From Streptomyces sp. PT12 (GTDB lineage: Bacteria > Actinomycetota > Actinomycetes > Streptomycetales > Streptomycetaceae): a stretch of 64,000 bases of DNA. How positions within the stretch are numbered: the stretch's first letter is position 1; every line of letters starts with the position of its first letter. The notes beneath the pieces were generated by a model. It worked only from the letters and a program-made list of their open reading frames with translations. It was not told the DNA's origin and made no database searches. Shown piece by piece: positions 38,177-46,685 of this stretch. The stretch is from positions 332,580 to 396,579 of the forward strand of contig NZ_QEST01000184.1 of the NCBI RefSeq assembly GCF_003311645.1. Reading direction: 5' to 3'. Made by a program: the position numbers and the translations under genes.

Positions 38177-38899
38177 ATGGTCGCGACAGTCGGATTCCTC
38201 TACCCCGGCCACTCGGCCGAGGACGAGTTCCCGCGCATGGAGTCCCTGCTGAACGCCGCGGGCGCCGACGTGGGGCTGCCGCTGGTCCACACGGACATCG
38301 GCACGGACGCCCACCGCGTGGACGCGCTGCTGGAGATGGGCTCGGTCGACCGGCTCACCCCTGGCCTTCGCGAGCTGTTCGAGCGGGGCGCCGAGGCCGT
38401 CGTCTGGGCGTGCACGAGCGCGAGCTTCGTCTTCGGCTGGGACGGCGCGGCCGACCAGGTGCGGCGGCTGGCGACCGCGGCGGAGCGCCCGGCGTCCAGC
38501 ACGTCGTTCGCGTTCGCCAGGGCGGCGCGCGCGATCGGCGCCCAGCGGGTGGCCGTCGCCGCGACCTACCCCGACGACGTCGCGGGCCTCTTCGCCGACT
38601 TCCTCAAGGCCGCGGGCCTCGAGGTGGTGGCGATGCGCGGCAGCGGCATCATCACGGCCGCCGAGGTGGGCACATGGGGCCGGGACGAGGTGCTGCGCCT
38701 GGTCGCCGAGGGTGACCACCCCGACGCCGACGCGGTCCTCCTCCCCGACACCGCGCTGCACACGGCCGCGTGGCTGCCGGAGCTCGAAGCGGCGGCGGGC
38801 AAGCCGGTGCTCACCGCGAACCAGGTCACCGCGTGGGAGGGCCTGAGGCTCCTCGACCACACGGCGCGCTGCCCGGCGCTGGGGCGCCTGTTCAGCTGA
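38177..38899 (+). CDS. Paralogous maleate isomerase/AMDase-like protein lacking the second cysteine
   Basis: A 240-residue relative of the preceding protein. The first cysteine is kept (Cys79 in 'VVWACTSASFVFG'), but the second site reads 'AVLLPDTALHTA', with Asp191 in place of Cys. Natural arylmalonate decarboxylase is the mirror image: it has Gly at the first site and keeps the second Cys. So this protein could be a one-cysteine decarboxylase or racemase, or the non-catalytic partner of a heteromer with its neighbour. ATG at 38177, 8 bases after the previous stop; the two are surely co-transcribed. Confidence 0.87.
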   Translation: MVATVGFLYPGHSAEDEFPRMESLLNAAGADVGLPLVHTDIGTDAHRVDALLEMGSVDRLTPGLRELFERGAEAVVWACTSASFVFGWDGAADQVRRLATAAERPASSTSFAFARAARAIGAQRVAVAATYPDDVAGLFADFLKAAGLEVVAMRGSGIITAAEVGTWGRDEVLRLVAEGDHPDADAVLLPDTALHTAAWLPELEAAAGKPVLTANQVTAWEGLRLLDHTARCPALGRLFS

Positions 38900-38929
38900 A
38901 CGCGCCCCCGCGCTGGGCGTGCGCCGCGC

Positions 38930-39292
38930 TCAGCGGCGCTGTCGGCCGCTCGTGCGGAACGCGTGGATGGCGTGGCCCTGCTCCTTCGCCACGCGCACGG
39001 CCTCGTCCCATGACAGCGCCCTGCTCCCCACCGCGAACAGCGGCCCCGCCGTGCGGTCGCCGACGAGCCGCGCGAGCAGCGCGTCGGCGCGTTCAGCCAG
39101 CTGAAGGTCGGCCCCCGCCGCCACGGGTCTTATCCGCTCCGCGTCCGTGACCTCGAGGGTGAGCAGGTCGAGCACGCGCACGTCGCTCTGCCACAGCAGC
39201 AGCCACAGGGCGCGGTGGACCACCGGGATCGACTCGTCGTCGAGAAGGCGCTCGAACCGTTCGAAGGACACGGAATCAGCCATGATCGTCAT
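38930..39292 (-). CDS. Small integrase-core-like protein, possibly domesticated
   Basis: About 120 residues. 'VVHRALWLLLWQSDVRVLDLLTLEV' less its last residues recalls the start of the tyrosine-recombinase catalytic domain (R-x-L-x-x-L-L-x-x-x-G-x-R-x-x-E-L-L-x-L), but the R-H-R-Y tail is absent, so recombination is impossible. C-terminal segment 'LSWDEAVRVAKEQGHAIHAFRTSG' resembles a split recombinase end. Similar short proteins exist in other Streptomyces as far as I recall, suggesting a conserved non-recombinase role. The start may be 39292 or 39283. Confidence 0.6.
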   Translation of the reverse strand: MTIMADSVSFERFERLLDDESIPVVHRALWLLLWQSDVRVLDLLTLEVTDAERIRPVAAGADLQLAERADALLARLVGDRTAGPLFAVGSRALSWDEAVRVAKEQGHAIHAFRTSGRQRR

Positions 39293-39394
39293 GGCCCGGG
39301 AGTATCCCGTTCCCGCCGGTGCCGCGTACACCCCGGAAGGCCCCGTTGACAGGTACTCGCCTCTCGGGCCCAGGCGCCGGGCGCCCCTCGGGGC

Positions 39395-41161
39395 TCAGGC
39401 GCGGTCGGCGAGCAGCGCGGCCAGGTGGTCGGCGGACATGGGCCGCGCGTAGTGCCAGCCCTGGCCCGTGTCGCACCCGATGCGCCGCAGCCGCTCGGCC
39501 TGCGCGGGGCCCTCGACGCACTCCGCGGTCACGGTCAGCCCGAGCTTGTGGGCGAGCTGGACGAGCGAGGTGACGATCGTCTCGTCCGCGGGGTTGAGGT
39601 GGCGCGCGGTGCGGAACCCCCGCACGAACATCCCGTCCAGCTTGAGCGCCCGCACCGGTAGTCTGCTGAGATAGGCGAGGTTCGAGTACCCGGTGCCGAA
39701 GTCGTCGATCGCGATCCGCACGCCCATGTCGGACAGCGCCTGCAACGCCTGCAACGGCCGCCCCGCCGAGCCCATCACCGCCGACTCGGTCAGCTCGAGC
39801 TGGAGCAGCCCCGACGGCAGCCCCGACTCCCGCAGCGCGCTGGCCACGTCGCGCACCAGGTCCGAGTCCCACACCTGCCGCACCGCGACGTTGACGCTCA
39901 CGAACAGCGGCGGGCCCGGGTGTTCGCGCTGCCAGCGCCGCGCCTGGCGGCACGCCTCGGCGAGCACCCAGCGGCCGAGCGGCACGATCGCGCCGTTCTC
40001 CTCGGCCAGGCCGATGAAACGGTCGGGGCCCAGCGTGCCGAACTGCGGGTGGCGCCACCGCACCAGCGCCTCGGCGCCCCGCACGATGTCGTCGGCGAGG
40101 CCCACGATCGGCTGGTACTCCAGCGTGAACTCGCCCCGGTCCACGCCCCTGCGCAGCGTGGACGAGAGCGACTGCCGGGTCATGCGGTGCGCGTTGCGCT
40201 CGGGGTCGAACAGCGTCCAGCGGGCCTTGCCGTCCGCCTTCGCCCAGTACAGCGTCGTGTCCGCGGCCTGCATGAGCCCGGTGGCCGTCGTGTCGGCGGA
40301 CTCCCGCTCGACCACGCCGATGCTGGCCGAGACGGCGAGCCGCTGCCCCGCCAGGTCGAAGGGGCGCTGGAGCGCGGCCAGCATCGTCTCGGCGAGCCCG
40401 GTCAGCTGCTCGGTGCCCGTCGACCCCTCGACCAGCACCGCGAACTCGTCGCCGCCGAGCCGCGCCACCAGGTGCCCGCCCGCGCCCGTCGCGCACTGGG
40501 CCAGGCGCTGGGCGGTGGCGCCGAGCAGCTGGTCGCCGACGCGGTGGCCGAGGGTGTCGTTGACCGCCTTGAACCCGTCGAGGCCCAGGTAGCACAGCCC
40601 GATCCGCCCGGTCGCGGAGTCGGCGAGCGCGCTGGTGAGGCGCTCGAAGAAGAGCGCGCGGTTGGGCAGGCGCGTCACCGGGTCGTGCATCTGGATGTGG
40701 CGCAGCCGGTCCTGGAGGTCGCGCCGCTCGCTGATATCGGACACGGTGAGCAGCGCGGCGGAGCGGCGCCCCGGCACCGGCGCCACGGTGACCTCGGCCC
40801 ACAGGGTGTGCCCGTCGGCGTGCTTGAGGCGGCGCGTGCAGCGCATGCGCTCGCTCTGCCCGCGCAGCACCGCGTGGTACGAGCCGCGCGCGCGGCCGTC
40901 GAGGCCGAGCCCGGTGAGGGTGTCGGCCCGCAGCCCGGCCAGCGTGCCGGGCTCGATGCCGAGGAGGACGCCGAGCGCGGCGTTGGCCGCGAGGATTTCC
41001 CCCGAGCCGCCGACGAGCGCCATCGGGAGCCCCGCGATCTGGAAGGCGGCCCGGTAGTCGGCAAGCTGTTCGGCCTGATGCTCACCCTGGGTGACCGCGG
41101 CCCGGCTCGCGTCAGGGGCGCTCCCGGGGCCGTGGTCCGGTGCTGTGTGGGGTCCGTTCAC
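39395..41161 (-). CDS. PAS-GGDEF-EAL protein (c-di-GMP turnover)
   Basis: A 588-residue cytoplasmic protein: a PAS domain (about residues 35-145), GGDEF (about 150-310; active-site 'LGGDEF' at 235-240) and EAL (about 325-580; 'EAL' at 364-366, 'DDFGTGYSNLAYLSRLPV' and 'KLD' later). Both active sites look intact, so it may both make and degrade c-di-GMP. The inhibitory RxxD I-site five residues before GGDEF is absent ('AGGH' there), so product inhibition is unlikely. In Streptomyces c-di-GMP drives BldD dimerisation and blocks sporulation. GTG at 41161 follows GGGAG. It is divergent from the M6 protease gene. Confidence 0.9.
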   Translation of the reverse strand: MNGPHTAPDHGPGSAPDASRAAVTQGEHQAEQLADYRAAFQIAGLPMALVGGSGEILAANAALGVLLGIEPGTLAGLRADTLTGLGLDGRARGSYHAVLRGQSERMRCTRRLKHADGHTLWAEVTVAPVPGRRSAALLTVSDISERRDLQDRLRHIQMHDPVTRLPNRALFFERLTSALADSATGRIGLCYLGLDGFKAVNDTLGHRVGDQLLGATAQRLAQCATGAGGHLVARLGGDEFAVLVEGSTGTEQLTGLAETMLAALQRPFDLAGQRLAVSASIGVVERESADTTATGLMQAADTTLYWAKADGKARWTLFDPERNAHRMTRQSLSSTLRRGVDRGEFTLEYQPIVGLADDIVRGAEALVRWRHPQFGTLGPDRFIGLAEENGAIVPLGRWVLAEACRQARRWQREHPGPPLFVSVNVAVRQVWDSDLVRDVASALRESGLPSGLLQLELTESAVMGSAGRPLQALQALSDMGVRIAIDDFGTGYSNLAYLSRLPVRALKLDGMFVRGFRTARHLNPADETIVTSLVQLAHKLGLTVTAECVEGPAQAERLRRIGCDTGQGWHYARPMSADHLAALLADRA

Positions 41162-41500
41162 CGATCGCTCCCGATGGTGCTGTCGGGCGCTCCCCGGCTG
41201 CCCGCTTGGCGTATCCGCGCTGGAAATGTGGCGATCATAGAGGCAGTGGCGCGCGTGGAGCCAGTGGTCTGGTGGCCTGTCCCTGAACCCGAAACATGTG
41301 CTTCCGACAGGCATTCGACAACCCGACGCCAACCTGATCGTTTCTGCTCGTCGGTGTGCCCTATGGATTGATTCCGACTGATGTATACGCAGGGTAATCG
41401 TATTGCCCATGACTCGGGCGGCGTACCGAAACAGGGCGATCCCCCTCATATCTGAACAGAGTGGTGGCGGTGCCCTCATCAGCCCCGATCGGAGGTCTCC

Positions 41501-42715
41501 GTGCGCCGCTCACCCCGCAGACCCGCCGCCGTGCTCGCCGCGCTGGCCGTCCTGCTCGGCGCCACCATGACCTCGGGCCCCGCCACCACCGCGAGCGCCG
41601 ACGAGCCCTGCACCCTGCCGCGCGCCCCCCTCCACCACTCCGAGGGCCTGGACACGTGGAACGAGGAGTACCCCGAGCCGGTGGGCACCCTGCGCGCGGT
41701 GATGCTCTTCCTCTCCTTCCCCGACGCGAAGCCCAGGCTCTCCCCGCGGCGCATCGCCGACGACTACTTCCCCGCCACGAGCGACTTCTTCCGCGACGCC
41801 TCCTACGGCAAGCTCGACCTGCGCGCCGACATCGAGGCCGCGTGGCTGCGCATGCCCGCCGACTCGGGCGACTACGGCATACGGCGCGACTGGGACGCCT
41901 CGCTGCGCTCGGCCTATGTGCGCGACGCGCTGAAGGTGGTCACCCCCCGCGTCGACCTCGCCGACTACGACGTCGTCTACCTGGTCGCCGACCCCGACGC
42001 CCCCGGCGTCGACCCGGACGCCACCAAGGTCGTCAACTTCGACGAGCCCGTCACCGTCGGGGACGCCGAGATCCGCCGCCTCGTCACGGTCTTCGAGCAC
42101 CGCCGCCCCGACCGCAACGTCCTGGCCCACGAGACAGGCCACGTCTTCGACCTGCCCGACCTCTACCACCGCCCCGACGACCCGCACGGCGACTGGGACA
42201 CCCACGTCGGCGACTGGGACCTGATGGGCAGCCAGTTCGGGCTCGCCCCCGAGCTGTTCGGCTGGCACAAGTGGAAGCTCGGCTGGCTCGACCACGGGCA
42301 CGTGGACTGCGTCCGCTCCACCGGCACCACGCTGCACACCCTCCAGCCCATCGGCGCCCCCCTCCAGGACGGCGACCCCGAGGCCGACACGCGCCTCGCC
42401 GTCGTCCGCACCGGCCCGGCCGAGGCCCTGGTCGCCGAGGCCCGCACCCCCGTGGGCAACGACTCCCGCAGCTGCACCAGGGGCGTTCTCCTCTACCGCG
42501 TGCGCAGCGACATCGCCTCGGCCGACGGGCCCATCGACGTCGTCGACGGCCATCCCGACACGGGCGCCTGCCACGCCGCGTCCGTCCACCCACGCCTGGC
42601 CGACGCCCCGCTTGAGACGGGGGAGAGCTACTACGACGCCGACGCCGCCGTCCGCGTCGAGGTCGGCGAGCGCACGGTGACAGGCGGCTGGAACATCAAG
42701 ATCGTCCGCGGCTGA
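41501..42715 (+). CDS. Secreted M6-family metalloprotease
   Basis: A 404-residue exported protease. A signal peptide is evident (RRSPRRPA... then 'VLAALAVLLGATMTSG', cleavage near 'ASA|DE' at 33-34). The zinc site 'NVLAHETGHVFDLPDLY' (His about 210 and 214) is the HExxH of the M6 immune-inhibitor-A-like family, with the usual 'DLMG' met-turn-like 'WDLMGSQFG' 25 residues later. It probably degrades extracellular protein. RBS GGAGG precedes the GTG start. A strong terminator follows. Confidence 0.9.
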   Translation: MRRSPRRPAAVLAALAVLLGATMTSGPATTASADEPCTLPRAPLHHSEGLDTWNEEYPEPVGTLRAVMLFLSFPDAKPRLSPRRIADDYFPATSDFFRDASYGKLDLRADIEAAWLRMPADSGDYGIRRDWDASLRSAYVRDALKVVTPRVDLADYDVVYLVADPDAPGVDPDATKVVNFDEPVTVGDAEIRRLVTVFEHRRPDRNVLAHETGHVFDLPDLYHRPDDPHGDWDTHVGDWDLMGSQFGLAPELFGWHKWKLGWLDHGHVDCVRSTGTTLHTLQPIGAPLQDGDPEADTRLAVVRTGPAEALVAEARTPVGNDSRSCTRGVLLYRVRSDIASADGPIDVVDGHPDTGACHAASVHPRLADAPLETGESYYDADAAVRVEVGERTVTGGWNIKIVRG

Positions 42716-42734
42716 ACAGCCCCCGCGCCCACGC

Positions 42735-42768
42735 GAAGAGGCCCCCACCTGTCGATGGGGGCCTCTTC
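42735..42768. terminator. Perfect hairpin terminator between the M6 gene and tRNA-Lys
   Basis: GAAGAGGCCCCCA (42735-42747) pairs perfectly with TGGGGGCCTCTTC (42756-42768), loop of 8. It can serve both the M6 gene and the convergent tRNA. Confidence 0.85.
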
Positions 42769-42777
42769 GGCTGTCGG

Positions 42778-42851
42778 TGCGCCGCCAGGGACTCGAACCC
42801 CGGACCCGCTGATTAAGAGTCAGCTGCTCTAACCAACTGAGCTAGCGGCGC
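42778..42851 (-). tRNA. tRNA-Lys (CTT)
   Basis: A 74-base cloverleaf on the reverse strand: acceptor GCGCCGC/GCGGCGC, D-loop AGTTGGTTA, anticodon stem CTGAC/ATCAG region with CTT, T-loop GGTTCGAGTCC. Discriminator A; CCA is not encoded. Confidence 0.95.
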
Positions 42852-42901
42852 CTGCTGACGTCGTAGACCTTAGCACTCCGCCCCGCCGGAGCGAAAATCG
42901 G

Positions 42902-43276
42902 TTAGGGGCGGTCCCGCAGCAGCTCACGGCCGTACTCGATCATCTTGACGGCGTAGTCCTCGGTCCAGCCCGCGCGGTCGGCGATCGCGGCGGCCGGGAG
43001 GGCGTCGAACCTGCCGGGGTCGGCCAGCTGCGCCGCGGCCATCGCCTGGTACTCGACGGAGCGGTCCGCCGCCGCCTGGAACGCGACCGCGAGCTCCGTG
43101 GCGCGGTCGAGCAGCGTCCTGGGGTCCGTGATCGACTCCAGGGCGAAGAAGTGCTCCTCCCGGTCCTGGTCCGCGGGCGGGTCGAAGAACAGCGCGGCCG
43201 GGCGGCGGTGCCGCGGCGGCCCACCGCCCTGCGGCCCACCGCCCTGTGGCTCGGAAGCGGGCCCTGAGTCGCCCAT
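42902..43276 (-). CDS. Conserved hypothetical protein
   Basis: A 124-residue soluble protein with a Gly/Gln/Pro-rich N-terminus (about 1-25) and an all-helical body ('LFFDPPADQDREEHFFAL', 'LLDRATELAVAFQAAADRS', 'YQAMAAAQLADPGRF', 'WTEDYAVKMIEYGRELL'). I recognise no domain. It lies 81 bases downstream of the PAP2 gene and is co-directional with it, with a 12-bp tandem repeat (CTGTCCTCGGCC, about 43288-43325) in the gap. Confidence 0.7.
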   Translation of the reverse strand: MGDSGPASEPQGGGPQGGGPPRHRRPAALFFDPPADQDREEHFFALESITDPRTLLDRATELAVAFQAAADRSVEYQAMAAAQLADPGRFDALPAAAIADRAGWTEDYAVKMIEYGRELLRDRP

Positions 43277-43357
43277 GGGTCTGTCAGCCTTCCTGTCCTC
43301 GGCCCTGTCCTCGGCCCTGTCCTCGGCGCTGTCCTTCGCGCCGTTCGCCGCGCCGCC

Positions 43358-44254
43358 TCACGACGGCGACGCGAGCTGGCGCCGCGCCGACCTCCCATTG
43401 TGCCGCGCGGCCGTGCCGGGGCGCCCGGGGCCGCGCCCCGAGCGCGTCCACCGCCGCTGCCGCTCCGGCGCGGACAGGCTGTCGTGCTCGGTGCCGGGCT
43501 CGGGCCCGCTCATCCCCAGGGAGCCCTTGATCCGGTCGCCCGTGCGCAACAGCGGGCGCGCCAGCAGCAGCCCCGCCGTCATCACGGCGGCGCCCGCGAC
43601 GGCGTCGAGGAAGTAGTGGTTCCCCGTGCCCATCACGACGATCGTCGTCATCAGCGGATACCCCACGGCCAGCGCGCGGATGAACGGCGTGCGCCGCCCG
43701 TAGTGCCACAGCGCCACGCCGCACCACAGCGACCAGCCGACGTGCAGGCTCGGCATCGCGGCGTACTGGTTGGTGAAGTCGCCCATGCCGCTCGGCGCGC
43801 TCGCGTCGTCCGCCCACCAGCCGTACCCGGCGTACTGCGCCAGGCTGTCCACGAAGCCGTAGTCCCCCGGCAGCAGCCGCGGCGGGCTCGTGGGCATCAG
43901 CGTGAAGCCGACGAGACCGAGCACCGTGGACGCCAGCAGCCAGGTGCGCATCAACCGGTAGTGCAGGGGCCGCCTGCGGTAGAGCCACAGCAGCACCGCG
44001 GGCGTGACGATGTAGTGCAGCGACGCGTACGCGAACGACGAGGGAACGCCGAGCCACTTCTCCTGCGTGAACAGCTCGTTCAGCGGGTCCTCGGGGTGCA
44101 GCCACAGCGAGCTTTCGAGGCGCAGGATGGCCAGGCCGTTGTCCACCGCCGTCCCCACGTCGCCGCGGGCCAGCAGCCTGGCGCCCGAGTAGGCCCCGTA
44201 GACGACCACGATGAGTAGCAGCTCGGTCCACCAGCGTGGCCGGTCTCGGGACAT
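43358..44254 (-). CDS. PAP2-superfamily membrane protein (inositolphosphotransferase-like)
   Basis: A 298-residue protein with about six membrane helices. Motif C2 'AAMPSLHVGWSLWCGV' and C3 'GTGNHYFLDAVAGAAV' carry the two catalytic histidines of the PAP2 fold, and 'TLMPTSPPRLLPGDYGFVD' is the marker of the Aur1/inositolphosphotransferase-like subgroup common in actinobacteria. It probably acts on phospholipid or polyprenyl phosphates at the outer membrane face. The basic, Arg-rich C-terminal tail is cytoplasmic. ATG at 44254 follows AGGAG at 8 bases. Confidence 0.88.
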   Translation of the reverse strand: MSRDRPRWWTELLLIVVVYGAYSGARLLARGDVGTAVDNGLAILRLESSLWLHPEDPLNELFTQEKWLGVPSSFAYASLHYIVTPAVLLWLYRRRPLHYRLMRTWLLASTVLGLVGFTLMPTSPPRLLPGDYGFVDSLAQYAGYGWWADDASAPSGMGDFTNQYAAMPSLHVGWSLWCGVALWHYGRRTPFIRALAVGYPLMTTIVVMGTGNHYFLDAVAGAAVMTAGLLLARPLLRTGDRIKGSLGMSGPEPGTEHDSLSAPERQRRWTRSGRGPGRPGTAARHNGRSARRQLASPS

Positions 44255-44409
44255 GCGCGAAGACTCCTGATTCGTCTCGTCGTCGGTGACAGGACCAGCT
44301 TGTGGTGAGTCCACCGTACGGCGAACTCCACCAGAACGGACGCCCGGGGCGCCCCCACCGGTTGCGTACGGGATGATGAGTGACGGAAGAGACAGAAGAG
44401 GGGACCCGC

Positions 44410-45024
44410 ATGGCCGCGCACATCCTGCTGATCCGCCACGGAAAGACCGCGTGGTCGGTCGCCGGGCGCCACACAGGACGCACGGATGTCCCGCTCCTCG
44501 ACGAGGGCCGCGACCAGGCCAGGGCGCTCGGCGCCCGGCTGCGCCGCGCGCCGTGGAACGGCCTGGCGGGCGCCGAGGTGCGCACCAGCCCGCTGTCCAG
44601 GGCGCGCGAGACGTGCGAGTTGGTCGGCCTCGACGCCAAGGCCACCGAGTGGGACGCCCTGTGCGAGTGGGACTACGGCGAGCAAGAGGGCCTGACCACC
44701 GACCAGATCGCCGAACGCCGCGGGGGCGAGTGGGTCATCTGGCGCGACGGCGTCACGGGGGGCGAGACCCTTCAGCAGCTCTCCGACCGCGCCGACGAGG
44801 TGGCCGCGTGGGCGCGTTCGGTGCGCGCCGAGGACCGCAGCGCCGTCCTGTTCGCGCATGGCCATGTCCTCCGCGCCGTCGCGGCCCGCTGGCTCGGCCT
44901 CGACGTCCGCTTCGCCGCCCGCCTCCGGCTTGACGCCGCGGCCGTCTCGGCCCTCGGGTGGGCCTATGGCGAACCTGCCCTCGAACGCTGGAACGACACC
45001 GCCCACTTCGAGTCCCGCGGCTGA
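44410..45024 (+). CDS. Histidine phosphatase family protein
   Basis: A 204-residue phosphoglycerate-mutase-like phosphatase. '[20 protein letters not shown]' holds the phosphohistidine RHG motif (residues 9-11), Arg in '[12 protein letters not shown]' and Glu in '[14 protein letters not shown]' are the expected partners, and '[18 protein letters not shown]' carries the second catalytic His. Substrate is undefined. The ATG at 44410 follows GAAGAGGGG; a GTG 30 bases upstream is less likely. Confidence 0.9.
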   Translation: MAAHILLIRHGKTAWSVAGRHTGRTDVPLLDEGRDQARALGARLRRAPWNGLAGAEVRTSPLSRARETCELVGLDAKATEWDALCEWDYGEQEGLTTDQIAERRGGEWVIWRDGVTGGETLQQLSDRADEVAAWARSVRAEDRSAVLFAHGHVLRAVAARWLGLDVRFAARLRLDAAAVSALGWAYGEPALERWNDTAHFESRG

Positions 45025-45112
45025 AACGACCGATTCGCGCCGTTTCGCCCTGTTTCGCGGCCTGTTTCGCGGCCTGTTCCGCGCCCTTCGGCGCCGGGGC
45101 CCCCGGCGGCCC

Positions 45113-46501
45113 CTATGCCGCGAGCGCCCCGCGGGAGCCCCGGTCGAGGAACGCCGCGACCGTCGCGTCGTGCCGGGCCGGGCGCAGCCGTCGCGCGGTG
45201 TGGGCCAGGCGGCCCCTGATCCGCGTCGAGCGGACGTGCTCCAGCAGGTCGAGCGCGCGATGGCCGTGCGCCGCGGCCTCCTCAGGCTCGCCGTCCTCGA
45301 CCAGGCGCGCGGCCAACTGGGCGGAGTAGAGCGCGATGTTGCGCGCGAAGTGCGGCTCGGCGAGCGCCGCGTCCACCGCTGCGCGCGAGTGGTCGGCGGC
45401 CCGCCGCGCGTCGCCGAGCGACGCCCAGGCCGTGGCCTCCAGATCGGCGAATTCCGCCTCCCCGAAGAACGACATCCACTCCGGGTCCGCGTCGTTGGCG
45501 CCCCGCCCGTAGTGGCTGCGCGCCCGCGTGAGCGCCTCCTGCGCGGATGCGCGGTCGCCCATGCGCGCCCACCCGCCCGCCTCGCGCAGCGCGAGCAGCG
45601 CGCGCAGGTGGTGCGAGCCCAGCGCGCGCGCCGCGTGGCCGCCCGCCTGCGCGGCGCGCACCGCCTCGCGGGGCCGCCCCGCGTCCCCGGCCAGGAAGGC
45701 GGCGTTGCAGAACGCGTGCGCCTCAAGCGCCGCGCTCCCGCCCACGCGCGCCGTGGCCAGGGCCTCGGCATAGTGGGAACGCGCCTCGTCGAGGCGGTCC
45801 GAGTCATGCGCGAGCCAGCCCACCGAGAGCGCCAACTCGCCCGCGCCCGCGTGCAGCCGCTCGTTCACCGATGCGGTGCGCGCCCCCGAGTCGAGCAGCG
45901 CGTAGGCCGTGCGCAGGGCGCGGCACGCCGGGCGGTAGAGCGCGTCGGCGCCCTGCCGGTCGTCGAGCAGGCGGATGTCGCGGACCGCCTGCCACACCGC
46001 GGCGGCCTCGCGCGCGCCGGGGCGGGGCAAGGACCCTGCGGACGCGGGGCGTTCGCCCAGGGCCGCAAGGGACGCGATGGCGGCCGGGCCGCCGGTCATG
46101 AACGCGCGACGCAGCACGTCGCCCTCCTCCATGGTGTCATCCGGGGTGTCGTCGTCGGGAACGCCGCCGAGGCCCGCGGCCGGTAAGGCGGGATCGGCGG
46201 ACAGCGAACGGACGCGCGGCCGCCGCCCGCGCACCACCTGGCGCGGCTCGAACCCCAGCTCGCCCAGGGAACGACCGGGGAACATGTGAAGGAATACCCG
46301 TTCATACGCGTAGTTAGGGCATCGGATCTCGCCCGCCTCGACGCGGCCGATGTACCGGGCGTCGCAGCTGACGCGTTCGCCGATCTCCCGCGCGGCGCGC
46401 CGCACCGCGGCCGCGAACTCCCCCTGGGACCTGTCTCCGCGCAGCTGCCTGAAGACCCGGTTGGGGGCGCCGGGTCGGGGCGCGGGGGGTGACGTCACCA
46501 T
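45113..46501 (-). CDS. NsdA-like regulator: XRE-type helix-turn-helix with TPR-like repeats
   Basis: A 462-residue protein. The N-terminal 70 residues ('FRQLRGDRSQGEFAAAVRRA', 'DARYIGRVEAGEIRCPNYAYE') form an XRE-like DNA-binding domain. From about 150 the protein is all helical with TPR-like repeats ('ARSHYAEALATARVGGSAAL', 'ALTRARSHYGRGANDADPEW', 'ARRAADHSRAAVDAALAEPH'). This layout matches Streptomyces NsdA, a negative regulator of differentiation and antibiotic production, though I cannot tell whether it is the orthologue. It is divergent from the small 130-residue gene and convergent with the histidine phosphatase gene. Confidence 0.82.
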   Translation of the reverse strand: MVTSPPAPRPGAPNRVFRQLRGDRSQGEFAAAVRRAAREIGERVSCDARYIGRVEAGEIRCPNYAYERVFLHMFPGRSLGELGFEPRQVVRGRRPRVRSLSADPALPAAGLGGVPDDDTPDDTMEEGDVLRRAFMTGGPAAIASLAALGERPASAGSLPRPGAREAAAVWQAVRDIRLLDDRQGADALYRPACRALRTAYALLDSGARTASVNERLHAGAGELALSVGWLAHDSDRLDEARSHYAEALATARVGGSAALEAHAFCNAAFLAGDAGRPREAVRAAQAGGHAARALGSHHLRALLALREAGGWARMGDRASAQEALTRARSHYGRGANDADPEWMSFFGEAEFADLEATAWASLGDARRAADHSRAAVDAALAEPHFARNIALYSAQLAARLVEDGEPEEAAAHGHRALDLLEHVRSTRIRGRLAHTARRLRPARHDATVAAFLDRGSRGALAA

Positions 46502-46685
46502 GGCCGGAAGGTACCCGCTGTGCGGGGGCCGCTACGGTGAGTTTCGCTACAAACCGGATATCCCACCCTCGATCCGCCATGAAGTGCCACCCTTTGCGGC
46601 GGTCATCGGCCGTACCCGTTGACGGCGCACGCGCGTTGTACACGGCACACGACTGGTTGAAGCGCGACTGGTTGAAGGAGGAGCC

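Noticed and set aside
38930-39292. Active tyrosine integrase at the end of the catabolic island
   Set aside because: The protein is 120 residues and lacks the catalytic Arg-His-Arg-Tyr; the island edges show no att-like repeats.
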